Source of the DNA: Burkholderia catarinensis
GTDB lineage: Bacteria > Pseudomonadota > Gammaproteobacteria > Burkholderiales > Burkholderiaceae
Direction: 5' to 3'
Assembly (NCBI RefSeq): GCF_001883705.2
Contig: NZ_MDEQ02000020.1
Location: 56,162-120,161, forward strand
DNA length: 64,000 nt
The notes below the pieces were generated by a model. That model was not told the origin of the DNA. It searched no databases and saw only the letters and a list, made by a program, of their open reading frames with translations. Below are positions 9,077-17,419 of this stretch, piece by piece; position 1 is the stretch's first letter, and every line of letters begins with the position of its first letter. A program made the position numbers and the translations under genes.

Positions 9077-9981
9077 CGTGCGGATTCCTCAGCCAAGCAG
9101 CGCGCGAACACGTCGACCGGATGTCCCGGCGCATTGACGGGCGCTTGCGCACGCCACCAGCGCGCGATGTCGCGCCCCGTCGCGAACCACACGTCGCCCG
9201 CACCGCTCAGGTGCTCGAGCAACGCACGCAGCAAATCGATCCGCGCTGCCGTGCCGATGATCTCGGGATGCAGGCGCAGCACGCAGCACAGCCCGAAGCG
9301 CCGGAACCCGTCGACGTCGCGCCGCCAGTTGTCGAGCACGTCGCGGTACGCCGCGATGCGCGGCTGGCCGGCCGGCACGGGCGGAGACAGGTTGAACGCG
9401 AAGTACGGCTCGTCGTCGAGTTCGTCGTGCAGCGGCAGCTCGACGAGCCGCGCGCCGCCCGCGCCGCCGTCACCGCGCGGATGCACGTACGGCAGATCGT
9501 CGCCGCGCCACGATGACGACCACGTGAAGCCTTGCGCGACGAGACAATCCGCGAAACCGTCGGCCCAGTTGCCGGTGAACGAACGAAAGCCTTCCACGTC
9601 GCGACCGGTCGCATCCGCGAGCGCGGCTCGTCCGGCGCGGCACGCATCGACCTGCGCGGCGAGCGGCAGCGCATCGAAATCCTCGCAACGATAGCCGTTC
9701 ACGCCCAGCTCGTGGCCGGCCGCCGCGATCTCGCGGACCGCGGCCGCGTGGGTTTCGGCGACGATGCCGGGCACGAACCAGCTCGCCGGGACGCCGAACG
9801 CATCGAATGCCGCGAGCAACCGATCGACGCCGCGTGTCGCACCGTACCGCCACACCGACAGCGATTTCTCGCGGCCGACGATGCGCGGCTCGCGTGTCTG
9901 GATGCCGTGAATGTCGTTGAAGTCGACCGTGATCGCGACCGCACAGCGTGCGCCGTCTGGCCATGAAGGAAGTATCGTCAC
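9073..9981 (-). CDS. PuuE-like polysaccharide deacetylase family, metal site degenerate
   Basis: A 302-residue NodB-fold protein, paralogous to its upstream neighbour. It keeps the first aspartate region (ITVDFNDIHG, Asp20 and Asp23), FGVPASWFVPG, VEGFRSFTGNWADG and RLHPEIIGTAARIDLLRALLEHL. In the metal motif, however, the neighbour's H-G-Y-R-H is N-G-Y-R-C here (Asn95 and Cys99), so the usual metal-binding histidine pair is missing. The GTG at 9981 was chosen: GGAG lies 8 bases upstream and the codon overlaps the upstream stop as GTGA. An open frame continues upstream to 10809 but is only the shadow of the neighbouring gene. It could be a non-catalytic partner subunit or an enzyme with altered chemistry. 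Confidence 0.82.
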   Translation of the reverse strand: MTILPSWPDGARCAVAITVDFNDIHGIQTREPRIVGREKSLSVWRYGATRGVDRLLAAFDAFGVPASWFVPGIVAETHAAAVREIAAAGHELGVNGYRCEDFDALPLAAQVDACRAGRAALADATGRDVEGFRSFTGNWADGFADCLVAQGFTWSSSWRGDDLPYVHPRGDGGAGGARLVELPLHDELDDEPYFAFNLSPPVPAGQPRIAAYRDVLDNWRRDVDGFRRFGLCCVLRLHPEIIGTAARIDLLRALLEHLSGAGDVWFATGRDIARWWRAQAPVNAPGHPVDVFARCLAEESAR

Positions 9982-10850
9982 CTGCCGCTCCGTTGCGCGG
10001 GTTGCGCATCTCGCGTGGCCTGCGCGAGCCACCAGTCGGCCACTTCGCGGCAGCGCGCGAACCATACGCCATCCTGCGCGCGCATGTGGCCAAGCCACGC
10101 CTCCAGCAGCGCGATGCGCCCCGGCTTGCCGCACACCTTCGGATGCAGCAGCGTCGTCAGGCACAGCCCTTCGCGGTATGCGCCGTCGAATTCGCGTGTC
10201 CAGTTGTCGAGTGTCGCGCCGTAACCGGCGATCCGGTCGAGCCCGGCCGGATAGTCGGGGTTGCGGTGATACGCGAGCGACGCGTAGTCGTCGGTCTCCC
10301 AGCGGCCGGGAATCTCGACGAGCGGCGGCTCGCCGTCCGCGCCGTGCAGCAGGTAGGGCCGGTCGTCGCCGCGCATCGAGCTTGAATAGCGCACGCCCGC
10401 CTCGCGCAGCACGGCCACCGTCGCGTCGCTCCAGTCGCCGGACGGCGTGCGGAACCCGACCGGCCGCACGCCGAGCGTGCGCGCGAAGACGTCGGCCGAC
10501 TGCGCCATGATCTCGCGCTGCCGCTCGGGCTCGAGCGTCCAGAACGCTTCGTGCCGGTAGCCGTGATAGCCGATCTCGTGGCCGTGCTCGACGATCGCCG
10601 CGCATTGCGCGGGCCACGTCCGCGCGACCCACGCGGGCACGAAGAACGTCGCGGGAAGGTCGAACGACGCGAGCATGTCGAGCAACCGGCCGAGCGCGCG
10701 CCACGGCCCATAGCTGCCGAGCGTGAAATACGCGGGGTTGCGCCAGATCGACCCGTTCAGCATTGCGTCGCCGGTCGGGCCGTCGAGATCGAACGCGAGC
10801 GCGACGCACGCGCGCTTCGCGTCCGGCCAGCGGGGAGCCAGGTCCGCCAT
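9978..10850 (-). CDS. polysaccharide deacetylase family protein (PuuE/imidase-like)
   Basis: A 290-residue metal-dependent amidohydrolase-type deacetylase of the NodB fold, of the branch that includes PuuE-type allantoinase and cyclic imidases; it lacks any signal peptide. Motifs are FDLDG (Asp21, Asp23), LPATFFVPAWVA, GHEIGYHGYRHE with His96 and His100 as probable metal ligands, VGFRTPSGDWSD and TLLHPKVCGKPGRIALLEAWL. The cytoplasmic location and operon argue for cleavage of a small imported amide or imide, not of a polysaccharide. Its start is 7 bases after the stop of the binding-protein gene. A longer frame reaching 10919 lies inside that gene and is rejected. Confidence 0.85.
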   Translation of the reverse strand: MADLAPRWPDAKRACVALAFDLDGPTGDAMLNGSIWRNPAYFTLGSYGPWRALGRLLDMLASFDLPATFFVPAWVARTWPAQCAAIVEHGHEIGYHGYRHEAFWTLEPERQREIMAQSADVFARTLGVRPVGFRTPSGDWSDATVAVLREAGVRYSSSMRGDDRPYLLHGADGEPPLVEIPGRWETDDYASLAYHRNPDYPAGLDRIAGYGATLDNWTREFDGAYREGLCLTTLLHPKVCGKPGRIALLEAWLGHMRAQDGVWFARCREVADWWLAQATRDAQPAQRSGR

Positions 10851-10857
10851 CGCGCGC

Positions 10858-11691
10858 TCAGTGGGTGCCGTTGACCATCGCCTTCGCCACCGCGTGCTCC
10901 TGCAGCCCCCACTTCGCAAGCAGCTTCTGGTACGAGCCGTCCGCGATCGTCTGGTTGAGCGCCGTCGTCAGCGCACTGCTGAGCGCGGTGTTGCTCTTCG
11001 CGACACCGATGCCCGTGTATTGCGACAGGAACGGCTTGCCGACCGGCGCATACGCGTTCTGCTCGAGGCTGTTCTGGTACGGCAGCGTCTCGCCGCCCTG
11101 CACGGCCGCGTCGATGCGGTTCTGGCGCAACTGCATCCGTGCGTCCGCCGAGCCGTCGGTGCCGACCACGACGATCGCCGGCTTGCCGGCCTTCACGCAA
11201 TTCTCCGCGCTCCACGCGGTCGTGTTGTCCGGGAACGACGTGCGCCGGCTCGACCCGACGCGCTTGCCGCACAGCGCGCCCATTTGCGCGAATTCGCCGG
11301 CGCGCGCCTTCAGCGTGTAGAACTGCGGGCCCGTCTCGATGTAGTCGACGAACGTCACCGCGTCGCGACGAGTCGGCAGGTCGGTCATGCCGGACAGGAT
11401 CATGTCGACGCGTTGCGTCGCGACCGCGCTCATCATCTGGTCGAAGCTCGTTTCGACCCAGTTCAGTTTCGCACCCATCTTCGCGGCGAGCGCCTCGCCG
11501 AGATCGACGTCGAAGCCCGCCAGCTTGTCGGTCGCCGGGTCCTTGTATTCGAACGGCGGATAGTTCGGCACGATCGCGACGTTCAGCGTGCGTTTCGCGC
11601 TCGCGGATTGCGCGGCGGCGAACGATGCGTGGAGCGCGAGTGCGCCGAATGCGACGGCGGCCAGCGTGCGGGTCAGGACGGATGCTTTCAT
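10858..11691 (-). CDS. ABC transporter substrate-binding protein, family 3 (polar amino acid)
   Basis: A periplasmic binding protein of 277 residues with a signal peptide ending near ASFAAAQS. The mature part has the family-3 pattern: LNVAIVPNYPPFEYKDP, LAGFDVDLGEALAAKMGAKLNWVETSFDQMMSAVATQRVDMILSGMTDLPTRRDAVTFVDY, and the C-terminal ADGSYQKLLAKWGL. It delivers the substrate to the permease and ATPase encoded just upstream in the same operon. The ATG at 11691 has an AAGGCGAC ribosome site. The ligand is unknown. The enzymes in the operon suggest a polycarboxylic amino acid or an acylated amino acid. Confidence 0.9.
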   Translation of the reverse strand: MKASVLTRTLAAVAFGALALHASFAAAQSASAKRTLNVAIVPNYPPFEYKDPATDKLAGFDVDLGEALAAKMGAKLNWVETSFDQMMSAVATQRVDMILSGMTDLPTRRDAVTFVDYIETGPQFYTLKARAGEFAQMGALCGKRVGSSRRTSFPDNTTAWSAENCVKAGKPAIVVVGTDGSADARMQLRQNRIDAAVQGGETLPYQNSLEQNAYAPVGKPFLSQYTGIGVAKSNTALSSALTTALNQTIADGSYQKLLAKWGLQEHAVAKAMVNGTH

Positions 11692-11788
11692 GGGATGTCG
11701 CCTTGTCATGATGGAGTAATGTGGTACTACGCCGCGCTCGTCGACGGCTCGATCATTCGGGCGCTGCACAACGGGGCGCCCGGCCCGT

Positions 11789-12556
11789 TCACGCAATCAC
11801 GGCGGAGATGAACTCGCGCGTGCGCGCATGCGTCGGCGCGGACAGCACCTGGTCGGGCGGCCCGCTCTCGACGATCCGGCCGGCGTCCATGAACACGACG
11901 CGGTCGGCCACTTCGCGCGCGAACCCGAGCTCGTGCGTGACGACGATCATCGTCATCCCGCTCTTCGCGAGGTCGCGCATCACGGCCAGCACTTCACCGA
12001 CCAGTTCGGGGTCGAGCGCCGATGTCGGTTCGTCGAACAGGATCAACTGCGGATGCATCGCGAGCGCCCGCGCGATCGCGACGCGCTGCTGCTGGCCGCC
12101 CGACAGCTCGACCGGAAACGCATCGCACTTGTGCGCGAGCCCGACGCGCGCGAGCAGCGCACGCGCTTCCTCCTCCGCTTGCGCGCGGCGGCGCTTGAGC
12201 ACCTGCACGGGGCCCTCGGTCACGTTCTCGAGCGCGGTCTTGTGCGGAAACAGGTTGAAGCGCTGGAACACCATGCTCGTCGCCAGTCGCTGGCGCGCGA
12301 CCTGGCGCTCCGACAATTCGTGGAGCCGGCTGCCGGCGCGCCGGTAGCCGGCCAGTTCGCCGTTGACCCACAGCGCGCCCGCGCTGATCGTCTCGAGCTG
12401 GTTGATGCAGCGCAGGAACGTGCTCTTGCCCGAGCCCGACGGCCCGATGATGCACAGCACTTCGCCCGGCTCGACGTCGAGCGTGACGCCGTGCAGCGCC
12501 TGGAAATCGCCGTACGACTTGCGCACGTCGACCGCGCGAACGACCGCATGGGTCAT
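11789..12556 (-). CDS. amino-acid ABC transporter ATP-binding protein
   Basis: A 255-residue GlnQ/HisP-type ATPase. Walker A is GPSGSGKST (about 41-49), the signature is LSGGQQQRVAIARAL, Walker B is LILFDEPTSALDPELV, and the H-loop is VVTHELGFA. The ATG at 12556 is preceded by CGGGAGAAC at good spacing. An alternative ATG at 12592 overlaps the permease stop as ATGA but has no ribosome site, so coupled initiation there is possible. It energises uptake by the adjacent permease and binding protein. Confidence 0.93.
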   Translation of the reverse strand: MTHAVVRAVDVRKSYGDFQALHGVTLDVEPGEVLCIIGPSGSGKSTFLRCINQLETISAGALWVNGELAGYRRAGSRLHELSERQVARQRLATSMVFQRFNLFPHKTALENVTEGPVQVLKRRRAQAEEEARALLARVGLAHKCDAFPVELSGGQQQRVAIARALAMHPQLILFDEPTSALDPELVGEVLAVMRDLAKSGMTMIVVTHELGFAREVADRVVFMDAGRIVESGPPDQVLSAPTHARTREFISAVIA

Positions 12557-12588
12557 GACGTTCTCCCGATGGTTGAGGGTCGTGTCGT

Positions 12589-13482
12589 TCATTTGCGGCC
12601 GGACGAGCGGCCCGCGCCGCGTGCGAAGCGCCGTTCGACGCGCGCCTGCGCGAGCGACAGCACGGTGACGACCGCGAGATACCAGATGCCCGCGACGATC
12701 AGCAACTCGATCACGCGAGCGTTCGCGTAGTAGATGTTCTGCGCGTTGTGCAGCATCTCGGCGTACTGCACGACGCTCGCGAGCGACGTCAGCTTGACCA
12801 TGCCGATCAGCTCGTTGCCGATCGGCGGCACGATCACGCGCATCGCCTGCGGCAGGATGATCCGGCGCAGCGCCTGCAGGCGCGCCATGCCGATCGATTT
12901 CGCGGCCTCGTACTGGCCGGTGTCGACCGACAGTAGCCCCGCGCGCACGACTTCCGACGTATACGCGCCCTGGTTGATGCCGAGTCCGAGCACCGCCGCG
13001 AGGAACGGCGTCATCACGTCGACGGTCCGGAATGCGGCGATGCCCGGGATGCCGAGCGTCGGAAACACCAGCGCGAGGTTGAACCACAGCAGCAGCTGCA
13101 GGATCACCGGCGTGCCGCGGAACAGCCAGATGTAGCCCTGCGCGATCGCCCCGAGCACCGGGTTCGACGACAGCCGCATCACCGCGGTGACGACGCCGAG
13201 CACGACGCCGAGCATCATCGCGAGGACGGTCATCACGATCGTGTTGCCGAGCCCCGTCAGGATCGAGCGCGCGGTCAGGAACTGGCCGACGACGCGCCAC
13301 TCGATCTGTCCGCGCGCGAACGCGGCGGCCACATAGGCAAGCGCGGCAATGATCGCGATCGACGCGACATAGCGGCCCCAGTAGCGCCGGCGCACGCGCA
13401 CGAGGCCGGCGGTATCGTCCGCACCGGAGCCGGCCGGCTCCGGTGCGCCGTCGAGACGGCGCGAATCGGATGCACTCAGCAT
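12589..13482 (-). CDS. amino-acid ABC transporter permease (HisMQ type)
   Basis: A 297-residue inner-membrane permease with the family's opening LTGLGNTIVMTVLAMMLG, LFRGTPVILQLLLWFNLAL and the EAA loop (SIGMARLQALRRIILPQAMRVIVPPIGNELIGMVKLTSLASVV). Only one permease gene is present, so it probably acts as a homodimer. It has an unusually long N-terminal cytoplasmic stretch (about 50 residues) that includes a perfect DNA palindrome in its coding sequence. The start overlaps the lyase stop by 7 bases, with GGGGG upstream. Confidence 0.92.
   Translation of the reverse strand: MLSASDSRRLDGAPEPAGSGADDTAGLVRVRRRYWGRYVASIAIIAALAYVAAAFARGQIEWRVVGQFLTARSILTGLGNTIVMTVLAMMLGVVLGVVTAVMRLSSNPVLGAIAQGYIWLFRGTPVILQLLLWFNLALVFPTLGIPGIAAFRTVDVMTPFLAAVLGLGINQGAYTSEVVRAGLLSVDTGQYEAAKSIGMARLQALRRIILPQAMRVIVPPIGNELIGMVKLTSLASVVQYAEMLHNAQNIYYANARVIELLIVAGIWYLAVVTVLSLAQARVERRFARGAGRSSGRK
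13421..13446. repeat. 26-bp perfect palindrome inside the permease gene
   Basis: A self-complementary 26-base sequence (half-site GCACCGGAGCCGG) codes for residues about 13-21 of the permease. It may be an mRNA hairpin that modulates translation just after initiation, or simply a product of the GAPEPAG codon series. Confidence 0.6.
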
Positions 13483-14909
13483 GACGGCCCCCGGTAGTCG
13501 GCCGCCCATGCAGCCTGGCGTTCGATCGCGTCGCTCAGGCGGCCGATCTGCTCGCGCACGCGCGCGGGCGATGTGCCGCCCGCCCCGCCGCGGGCCGCGA
13601 CGGCCGCGTCAAGCGTCAGATGCGCGCGCACCGCCGGCGCGAGGCGCACGTCGACGGCCTGCAGCTGTGCCGCGCTCGCATCCGCGAGCTCGATGCCGTC
13701 GCGCTCGCACGCGCGCACGAGCGTGCCGGTGATCTCGTGCGCCTCGCTGAACGGTACGCCCGTCAGCGCGAGCCAGTCGGCGACCTCGGTCGCGAGCGTG
13801 AAACCGAGCGGCGCCTGGCGACGCATCTCGTCGACGTTCACGCGCATCGTGCGAATCATCCCCGCCATCGCGGGCAGCACCAGTTCGAGCGTGTCGATCG
13901 CATCGAACGCGGCGATCTTGTCTTCCGCCAGATCGCGGTTGTACGCGAGCGGCAACGACTTCAGCGTCGCGAGCAGGCCCGTCAGGTTGCCGATCAGGCG
14001 CCCCGCCTTGCCACGCGTCAGTTCGGCGATGTCCGGGTTCTTCTTCTGCGGCATGATCGAGCTGCCCGTCGCATAGCCGTCGTCGAGTTCCACCCAGCGG
14101 AATTGCCGCGACGTCCACAGGATCACTTCTTCCGACAGGCGGGACAGGTTCACCGCCAGCATGCTCGTGACGAACGAAAATTCGGCGACGTGATCGCGTG
14201 CGGCCACGGCATCGATCGAGTTCTCGCACGGCGCGTCGTAACCGAGCTCCTGCGCGGACAGCTCGGGCCGCACGCAGATCGCCGAGCCCGCGAGCGCGGC
14301 CGCGCCGAGCGGCGAACGCGCGGTGCGGCGGTCCCAGTCGACCAGACGATCGGCGTCGCGATACAGCGACTGCGCGTGCGCGAGCAACTGATGGCCGAAC
14401 ACGATCGGCTGCGCCGGCTGCAGATGGGTGAAGCCGGCGGTCACCGTGTCGACGTGCCGGCTCGCCTGGCCGACCAGCGCATCCTGCAGGTCGAGCACGC
14501 CGCGCACGAGCTGGCGCGCCTTGTCGCGCAGGTACAGGCGCAGGTCGTTCGCCGCCTGGTCGTTGCGCGAGCGCCCGGCGCGCAGCTTGCCGCCGAGCGA
14601 CGGCAGCCGCTGCGTCAGCACGCGCTCGAGGAAGGTGTGCACGTCCTCGTCGGCGAGCGACGGCGCGATCGTGCCGGCCGCGTAGTCGCGCGCGATGCCG
14701 TCCATCGCGGCCAGCAGCTGCGCAAGTTCGTCGTCGTTCACGATGCCGGCCCGGTTCAACTCGCGCGCATGCGCGCGGGAGCCCGCCAGGTCGTACGGCA
14801 CGAGGCGGAAGAAACTCGGATCGGAACGTGACAGGTTCTGCAGCGCGTCGGACGGTTTCGACTGGAAGCGGCCGCCCCACAGGCGCTCGATCGGTTCGGT
14901 AAGGCTCAT
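13476..14909 (-). CDS. argininosuccinate lyase-like enzyme (ArgH superfamily)
   Basis: A complete 477-residue fumarase/aspartase-superfamily lyase most like ArgH. It has LWGGRF at the start, AGRSRNDQAANDLRLYLRD (about 110-128), TAGFTHLQPAQPIVFGHQLLAH (about 155-175), the signature GSSIMPQKKNPDIAEL with its catalytic serine (about 278-293), and LPLAYNRDLAEDK. Such enzymes eliminate fumarate from an N-substituted aspartate. Here it is the first gene of a LysR-controlled uptake and degradation operon, not near arginine biosynthesis genes. A catabolic relative such as iminodisuccinate or EDDS lyase is therefore at least as likely as true ArgH. GAGGTC lies before the ATG at 14909; an in-frame extension to 14957 was rejected. 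Confidence 0.85.
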   Translation of the reverse strand: MSLTEPIERLWGGRFQSKPSDALQNLSRSDPSFFRLVPYDLAGSRAHARELNRAGIVNDDELAQLLAAMDGIARDYAAGTIAPSLADEDVHTFLERVLTQRLPSLGGKLRAGRSRNDQAANDLRLYLRDKARQLVRGVLDLQDALVGQASRHVDTVTAGFTHLQPAQPIVFGHQLLAHAQSLYRDADRLVDWDRRTARSPLGAAALAGSAICVRPELSAQELGYDAPCENSIDAVAARDHVAEFSFVTSMLAVNLSRLSEEVILWTSRQFRWVELDDGYATGSSIMPQKKNPDIAELTRGKAGRLIGNLTGLLATLKSLPLAYNRDLAEDKIAAFDAIDTLELVLPAMAGMIRTMRVNVDEMRRQAPLGFTLATEVADWLALTGVPFSEAHEITGTLVRACERDGIELADASAAQLQAVDVRLAPAVRAHLTLDAAVAARGGAGGTSPARVREQIGRLSDAIERQAAWAADYRGPSC

Positions 14910-14951
14910 TGCGGTCGACCTCGACTCGGTTGGATTGCCCCCACTGTAGGC

Positions 14952-14985
14952 ATTCAATTTTTTTTGTTGTAGCGAGAAATTGAAT
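14952..14985. promoter_or_regulatory. inverted repeat between ArgH-like and LysR genes
   Basis: ATTCAATTT at 14952-14960 and AAATTGAAT at 14977-14985 form a perfect 9-base inverted repeat with a 16-base spacer in an AT-rich gap. Its position between the divergent genes fits a LysR-type operator that controls both. It could also overlap the promoters. Confidence 0.55.
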
Positions 14986-15035
14986 CCGCTTAAATGAAAT
15001 TTTTCTCAGCACCGCCGTCTTCGACGAACCCGCCG

Positions 15036-15914
15036 ATGCGCAACCGCCTGCCCCCGCTGAACCCGCTTCGCGCGTTCGAGGCCGCCGCCCGGCGCGGCAG
15101 CGTGTCGGCCGCCGCCGACGAACTGCACGTGACCGCGAGCGCGGTCAGCCACCAGATCCGCATTCTCGAAAGCACGCTCGGCGTCGCGCTTTTCGTCCGA
15201 TCAAAGGCCCGCGTGAAGCTCACGCCCGAAGGCGAGGCGCTGCTGAAACCGGTCGGCGCCGCGTTCGACATGATCGCGAATGCGACCGTCAGCCTCGATT
15301 CGCCGACCGCCGCCGGCGATCTCGTCGTGTCGACGCCGCTGTCGCTGACGTCGCGCTGGCTCGCCCGGCACATCGGCGATTTTCTCGAGCGCTATCCGGG
15401 TATCCACCTGAAAGTGATTCCGTCGAACGACGAGCGCGAGATCTATTCTCAGGACGTCGACGTATGCATTCGCTACGGGGAAGGCAACTGGCGCAACCGG
15501 CGCGTCGAGCTGCTCGCGCATCCGGCGTTGTTCCCGGTCGTGAGCCCGGCGTTGATGAACGGGCCCGAAGCGATCCGCAAGGTGCAGGATCTCGCGGGAC
15601 GCACGCTGTTCTGCGAGCATGCGGGTTCGTGGATGCGCTGGCTGGCGGAAGCGAACGCCGACAAGCTGCCGGGCATCCGCATTCTCGAAATCGGCAACGC
15701 GCACATCGGCGTCGAAGCCGCGGTGCACGGGCAAGGCGTCGCGCTCGGCGACAGCCTGTCCGTGCGCGACGACCTGATCGACGGCACGCTCGTGCGGCCG
15801 TTCAGCGCAACGGGACCCTCACGTCATGCGTACTATCTCGTCACGCGTCACGAGCTGGCCGACACGCCGCTCGTGACCGCGTTCACGTCGTGGCTGCGCG
15901 CCTGCCTGGCGTGA
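15036..15914 (+). CDS. LysR-family regulator (GcvA-like)
   Basis: A 292-residue LysR regulator with an N-terminal winged helix (LPPLNPLRAFEAAARRGSVSAAADELHVTASAVSHQIRILES) and a GcvA-type effector domain (DLVVSTPLSLTSRWLARHIGDFLERYPGIHLKV, VDVCIRYGEGNW, GIRILEIGNAHIGVEAAVHGQGVALGDS). It is divergent from the ArgH-like operon and so is its probable regulator, with an inverted repeat between the two genes. An upstream in-frame ATG at 14994 would add 14 residues. The start at 15036 fits the family's usual N-terminus better, though neither has a strong ribosome site. Confidence 0.9.
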   Translation: MRNRLPPLNPLRAFEAAARRGSVSAAADELHVTASAVSHQIRILESTLGVALFVRSKARVKLTPEGEALLKPVGAAFDMIANATVSLDSPTAAGDLVVSTPLSLTSRWLARHIGDFLERYPGIHLKVIPSNDEREIYSQDVDVCIRYGEGNWRNRRVELLAHPALFPVVSPALMNGPEAIRKVQDLAGRTLFCEHAGSWMRWLAEANADKLPGIRILEIGNAHIGVEAAVHGQGVALGDSLSVRDDLIDGTLVRPFSATGPSRHAYYLVTRHELADTPLVTAFTSWLRACLA

Positions 15915-15940
15915 TGCCCGTCGCCGCGGACGGGTCTGGC

Positions 15941-16471
15941 TCAGGACACGAGACTCGTCAGGTCGTCCCACACCATGACGATGTTGTGCGACCGCCAGAT
16001 CGGCCCCGGATCGACGTACTCACCTGCCAGCCGGCCGTTCAGCGACGCGTAGAAGGCGATCGCAGGCTCGTTTCCCTTGACGACACTCAACGCTGCGCCC
16101 CGATACCGCATCTTTTTCAAATGCGTCGCGAGTTGCGCAAGCAATGTGCGGCCGATGCCGCGACGCTTGAACTCGGGATCGACATACAGGAATTTGATCT
16201 CGCCACGGCCGTCGAAGATCGGCTCCGACGGCGCGCCGGCCGCGCCGATTCCGACGATCGTGTGGTCGATCTCCGCAATGAGCACCAGCTGGCTCGCGTC
16301 GTTCGAGGACAGCTTTTCCCGCCATTTTTCGCCGCGATAGTGCTCGTCGAGGACGGCATGCGCTTGCGCCGGTGCGAGATCGCGATAGGTATGCCGCCAG
16401 ACCTTGACGTGAAAATCGGCGATCGCCTGCGCGTCGTTTATATTCGCAGGCCTGATGGATATGTCCGTCAT
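15941..16471 (-). CDS. GNAT-family N-acetyltransferase
   Basis: A 176-residue GCN5-related acetyltransferase. It starts MTDISIRPANINDAQAIADFHVKVW, has the core strand QLVLIAEIDHTIVGIGAAG, and carries the acetyl-CoA binding motif VDPEFKRRGIGRTLLAQLATHLKK (R-R-G-I-G) followed by NEPAIAFYASLNGR. GAGAG precedes this ATG; a longer frame to 16576 was rejected. It is convergent with the LysR gene, 26 bases apart. The acceptor substrate is unknown. Confidence 0.88.
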   Translation of the reverse strand: MTDISIRPANINDAQAIADFHVKVWRHTYRDLAPAQAHAVLDEHYRGEKWREKLSSNDASQLVLIAEIDHTIVGIGAAGAPSEPIFDGRGEIKFLYVDPEFKRRGIGRTLLAQLATHLKKMRYRGAALSVVKGNEPAIAFYASLNGRLAGEYVDPGPIWRSHNIVMVWDDLTSLVS

Positions 16472-16610
16472 GGAAGGCTCTCTCGGGCGGTATTTCACTA
16501 GTGGGCGCGGTGCGCGCAACGGACGGCAACCATCCGGGAACGGGCACAGCCGATCGTCGGATGCGACACGCCGCATTCGTTCGCCGGTCCGCGCGAATCC
16601 CCCGGTTTCC

Positions 16611-17366
16611 CTACACCTTCCCCGCCAGATGAAACCGCGACGCCGGATGCCACAACTGCACCGACGTCGCGACCTCCTCGCCGACCCACGTGCGCCGCCG
16701 CAGCAGCAGGCACGGCTCGCCGATCTCCATCACCAGGTGCCGGCGCACCTGCGCATCGGGCTTCTGCGCGTAGATGCGGAATTCCGCGCGCTGGATCGGC
16801 GCAAGCCGCACCATGTAATGGTTCGGCGTCTCGATCGTGAAATCCTGCTCTAGGTACGCGGGGAACAGCGCCGGATTGACGTAGCGATCCTCGAACTGGA
16901 TCGGCTCGCCTTCCTCGTAATGCACGATGCGCGAATGAAACACCGGCCCCGAGCGAAGCCCGAGCGCTTCGATCGCTTCCGGATCGTCGCTGCTTTCGAT
17001 CATCAGCACGCGTGCGCTGTGCCGATGGCCGCGTTCGGCGATCTCGTCCGCGATGTTGCGGATCTCGAGCACCGTCGATTCGTAATGGCGGCGCTCGACG
17101 AAGGTGCCTGCGCCCTGGACGCGGGTCAGCACGCGCTCGGCGGTCAGCTCGCGCAGCGCGCGCGACACCGTCATCCGCGCCACGCCGAACTCCTTGACCA
17201 GTTCGGCCTCGGTCGGAATCGCGCCGCCGGGCTTCCAGTCGCCGTTCGCGATCCGCTCGACCACGTAGCGCTTGATCTGCTGGTACGCCGGCAGCGCGCG
17301 CGCCGGTACGTCGTCGCCCGGTGCGCCCGCCGGCCGGGCGGGAGTGTATTGTTCCGCTTCGTTCAT
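16611..17366 (-). CDS. hutC: HutC-type GntR transcriptional repressor
   Basis: A 251-residue GntR regulator of the HutC subfamily. The winged helix (LPAYQQIKRYVVERIANGDWKPGGAIPTEAELVKEFGVARMTVSRALRELTAERVLTRVQGAGTFV) is followed by a UTRA ligand domain (HSRIVHYEEGEPIQFEDRYVNPALFPAYLEQDFTIETPNHYMVRLAPIQRAEF, LLLRRRTWVGEEVATSVQLWHPASRFHLAG). It closes the lyase/ABC operon and probably represses it. A consensus HutC-family site lies before the first gene of that operon. GAGGGC precedes the ATG at 17366; an alternative ATG at 17417 lies just before the lyase stop. The inducer may be a urocanate-like product. Confidence 0.9.
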   Translation of the reverse strand: MNEAEQYTPARPAGAPGDDVPARALPAYQQIKRYVVERIANGDWKPGGAIPTEAELVKEFGVARMTVSRALRELTAERVLTRVQGAGTFVERRHYESTVLEIRNIADEIAERGHRHSARVLMIESSDDPEAIEALGLRSGPVFHSRIVHYEEGEPIQFEDRYVNPALFPAYLEQDFTIETPNHYMVRLAPIQRAEFRIYAQKPDAQVRRHLVMEIGEPCLLLRRRTWVGEEVATSVQLWHPASRFHLAGKV

Positions 17367-17419
17367 GCGCCCTCGACCGAATGAAGGTTGGATGACCCTG
17401 GCCATCACGTCGCTCATCG

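Noticed and set aside
9982..10809. N-terminal extension of the second deacetylase
   Set aside because: The extension overlaps the whole upstream paralogue gene and has no similarity; the GTG at 9981 has a ribosome site and a GTGA coupling.
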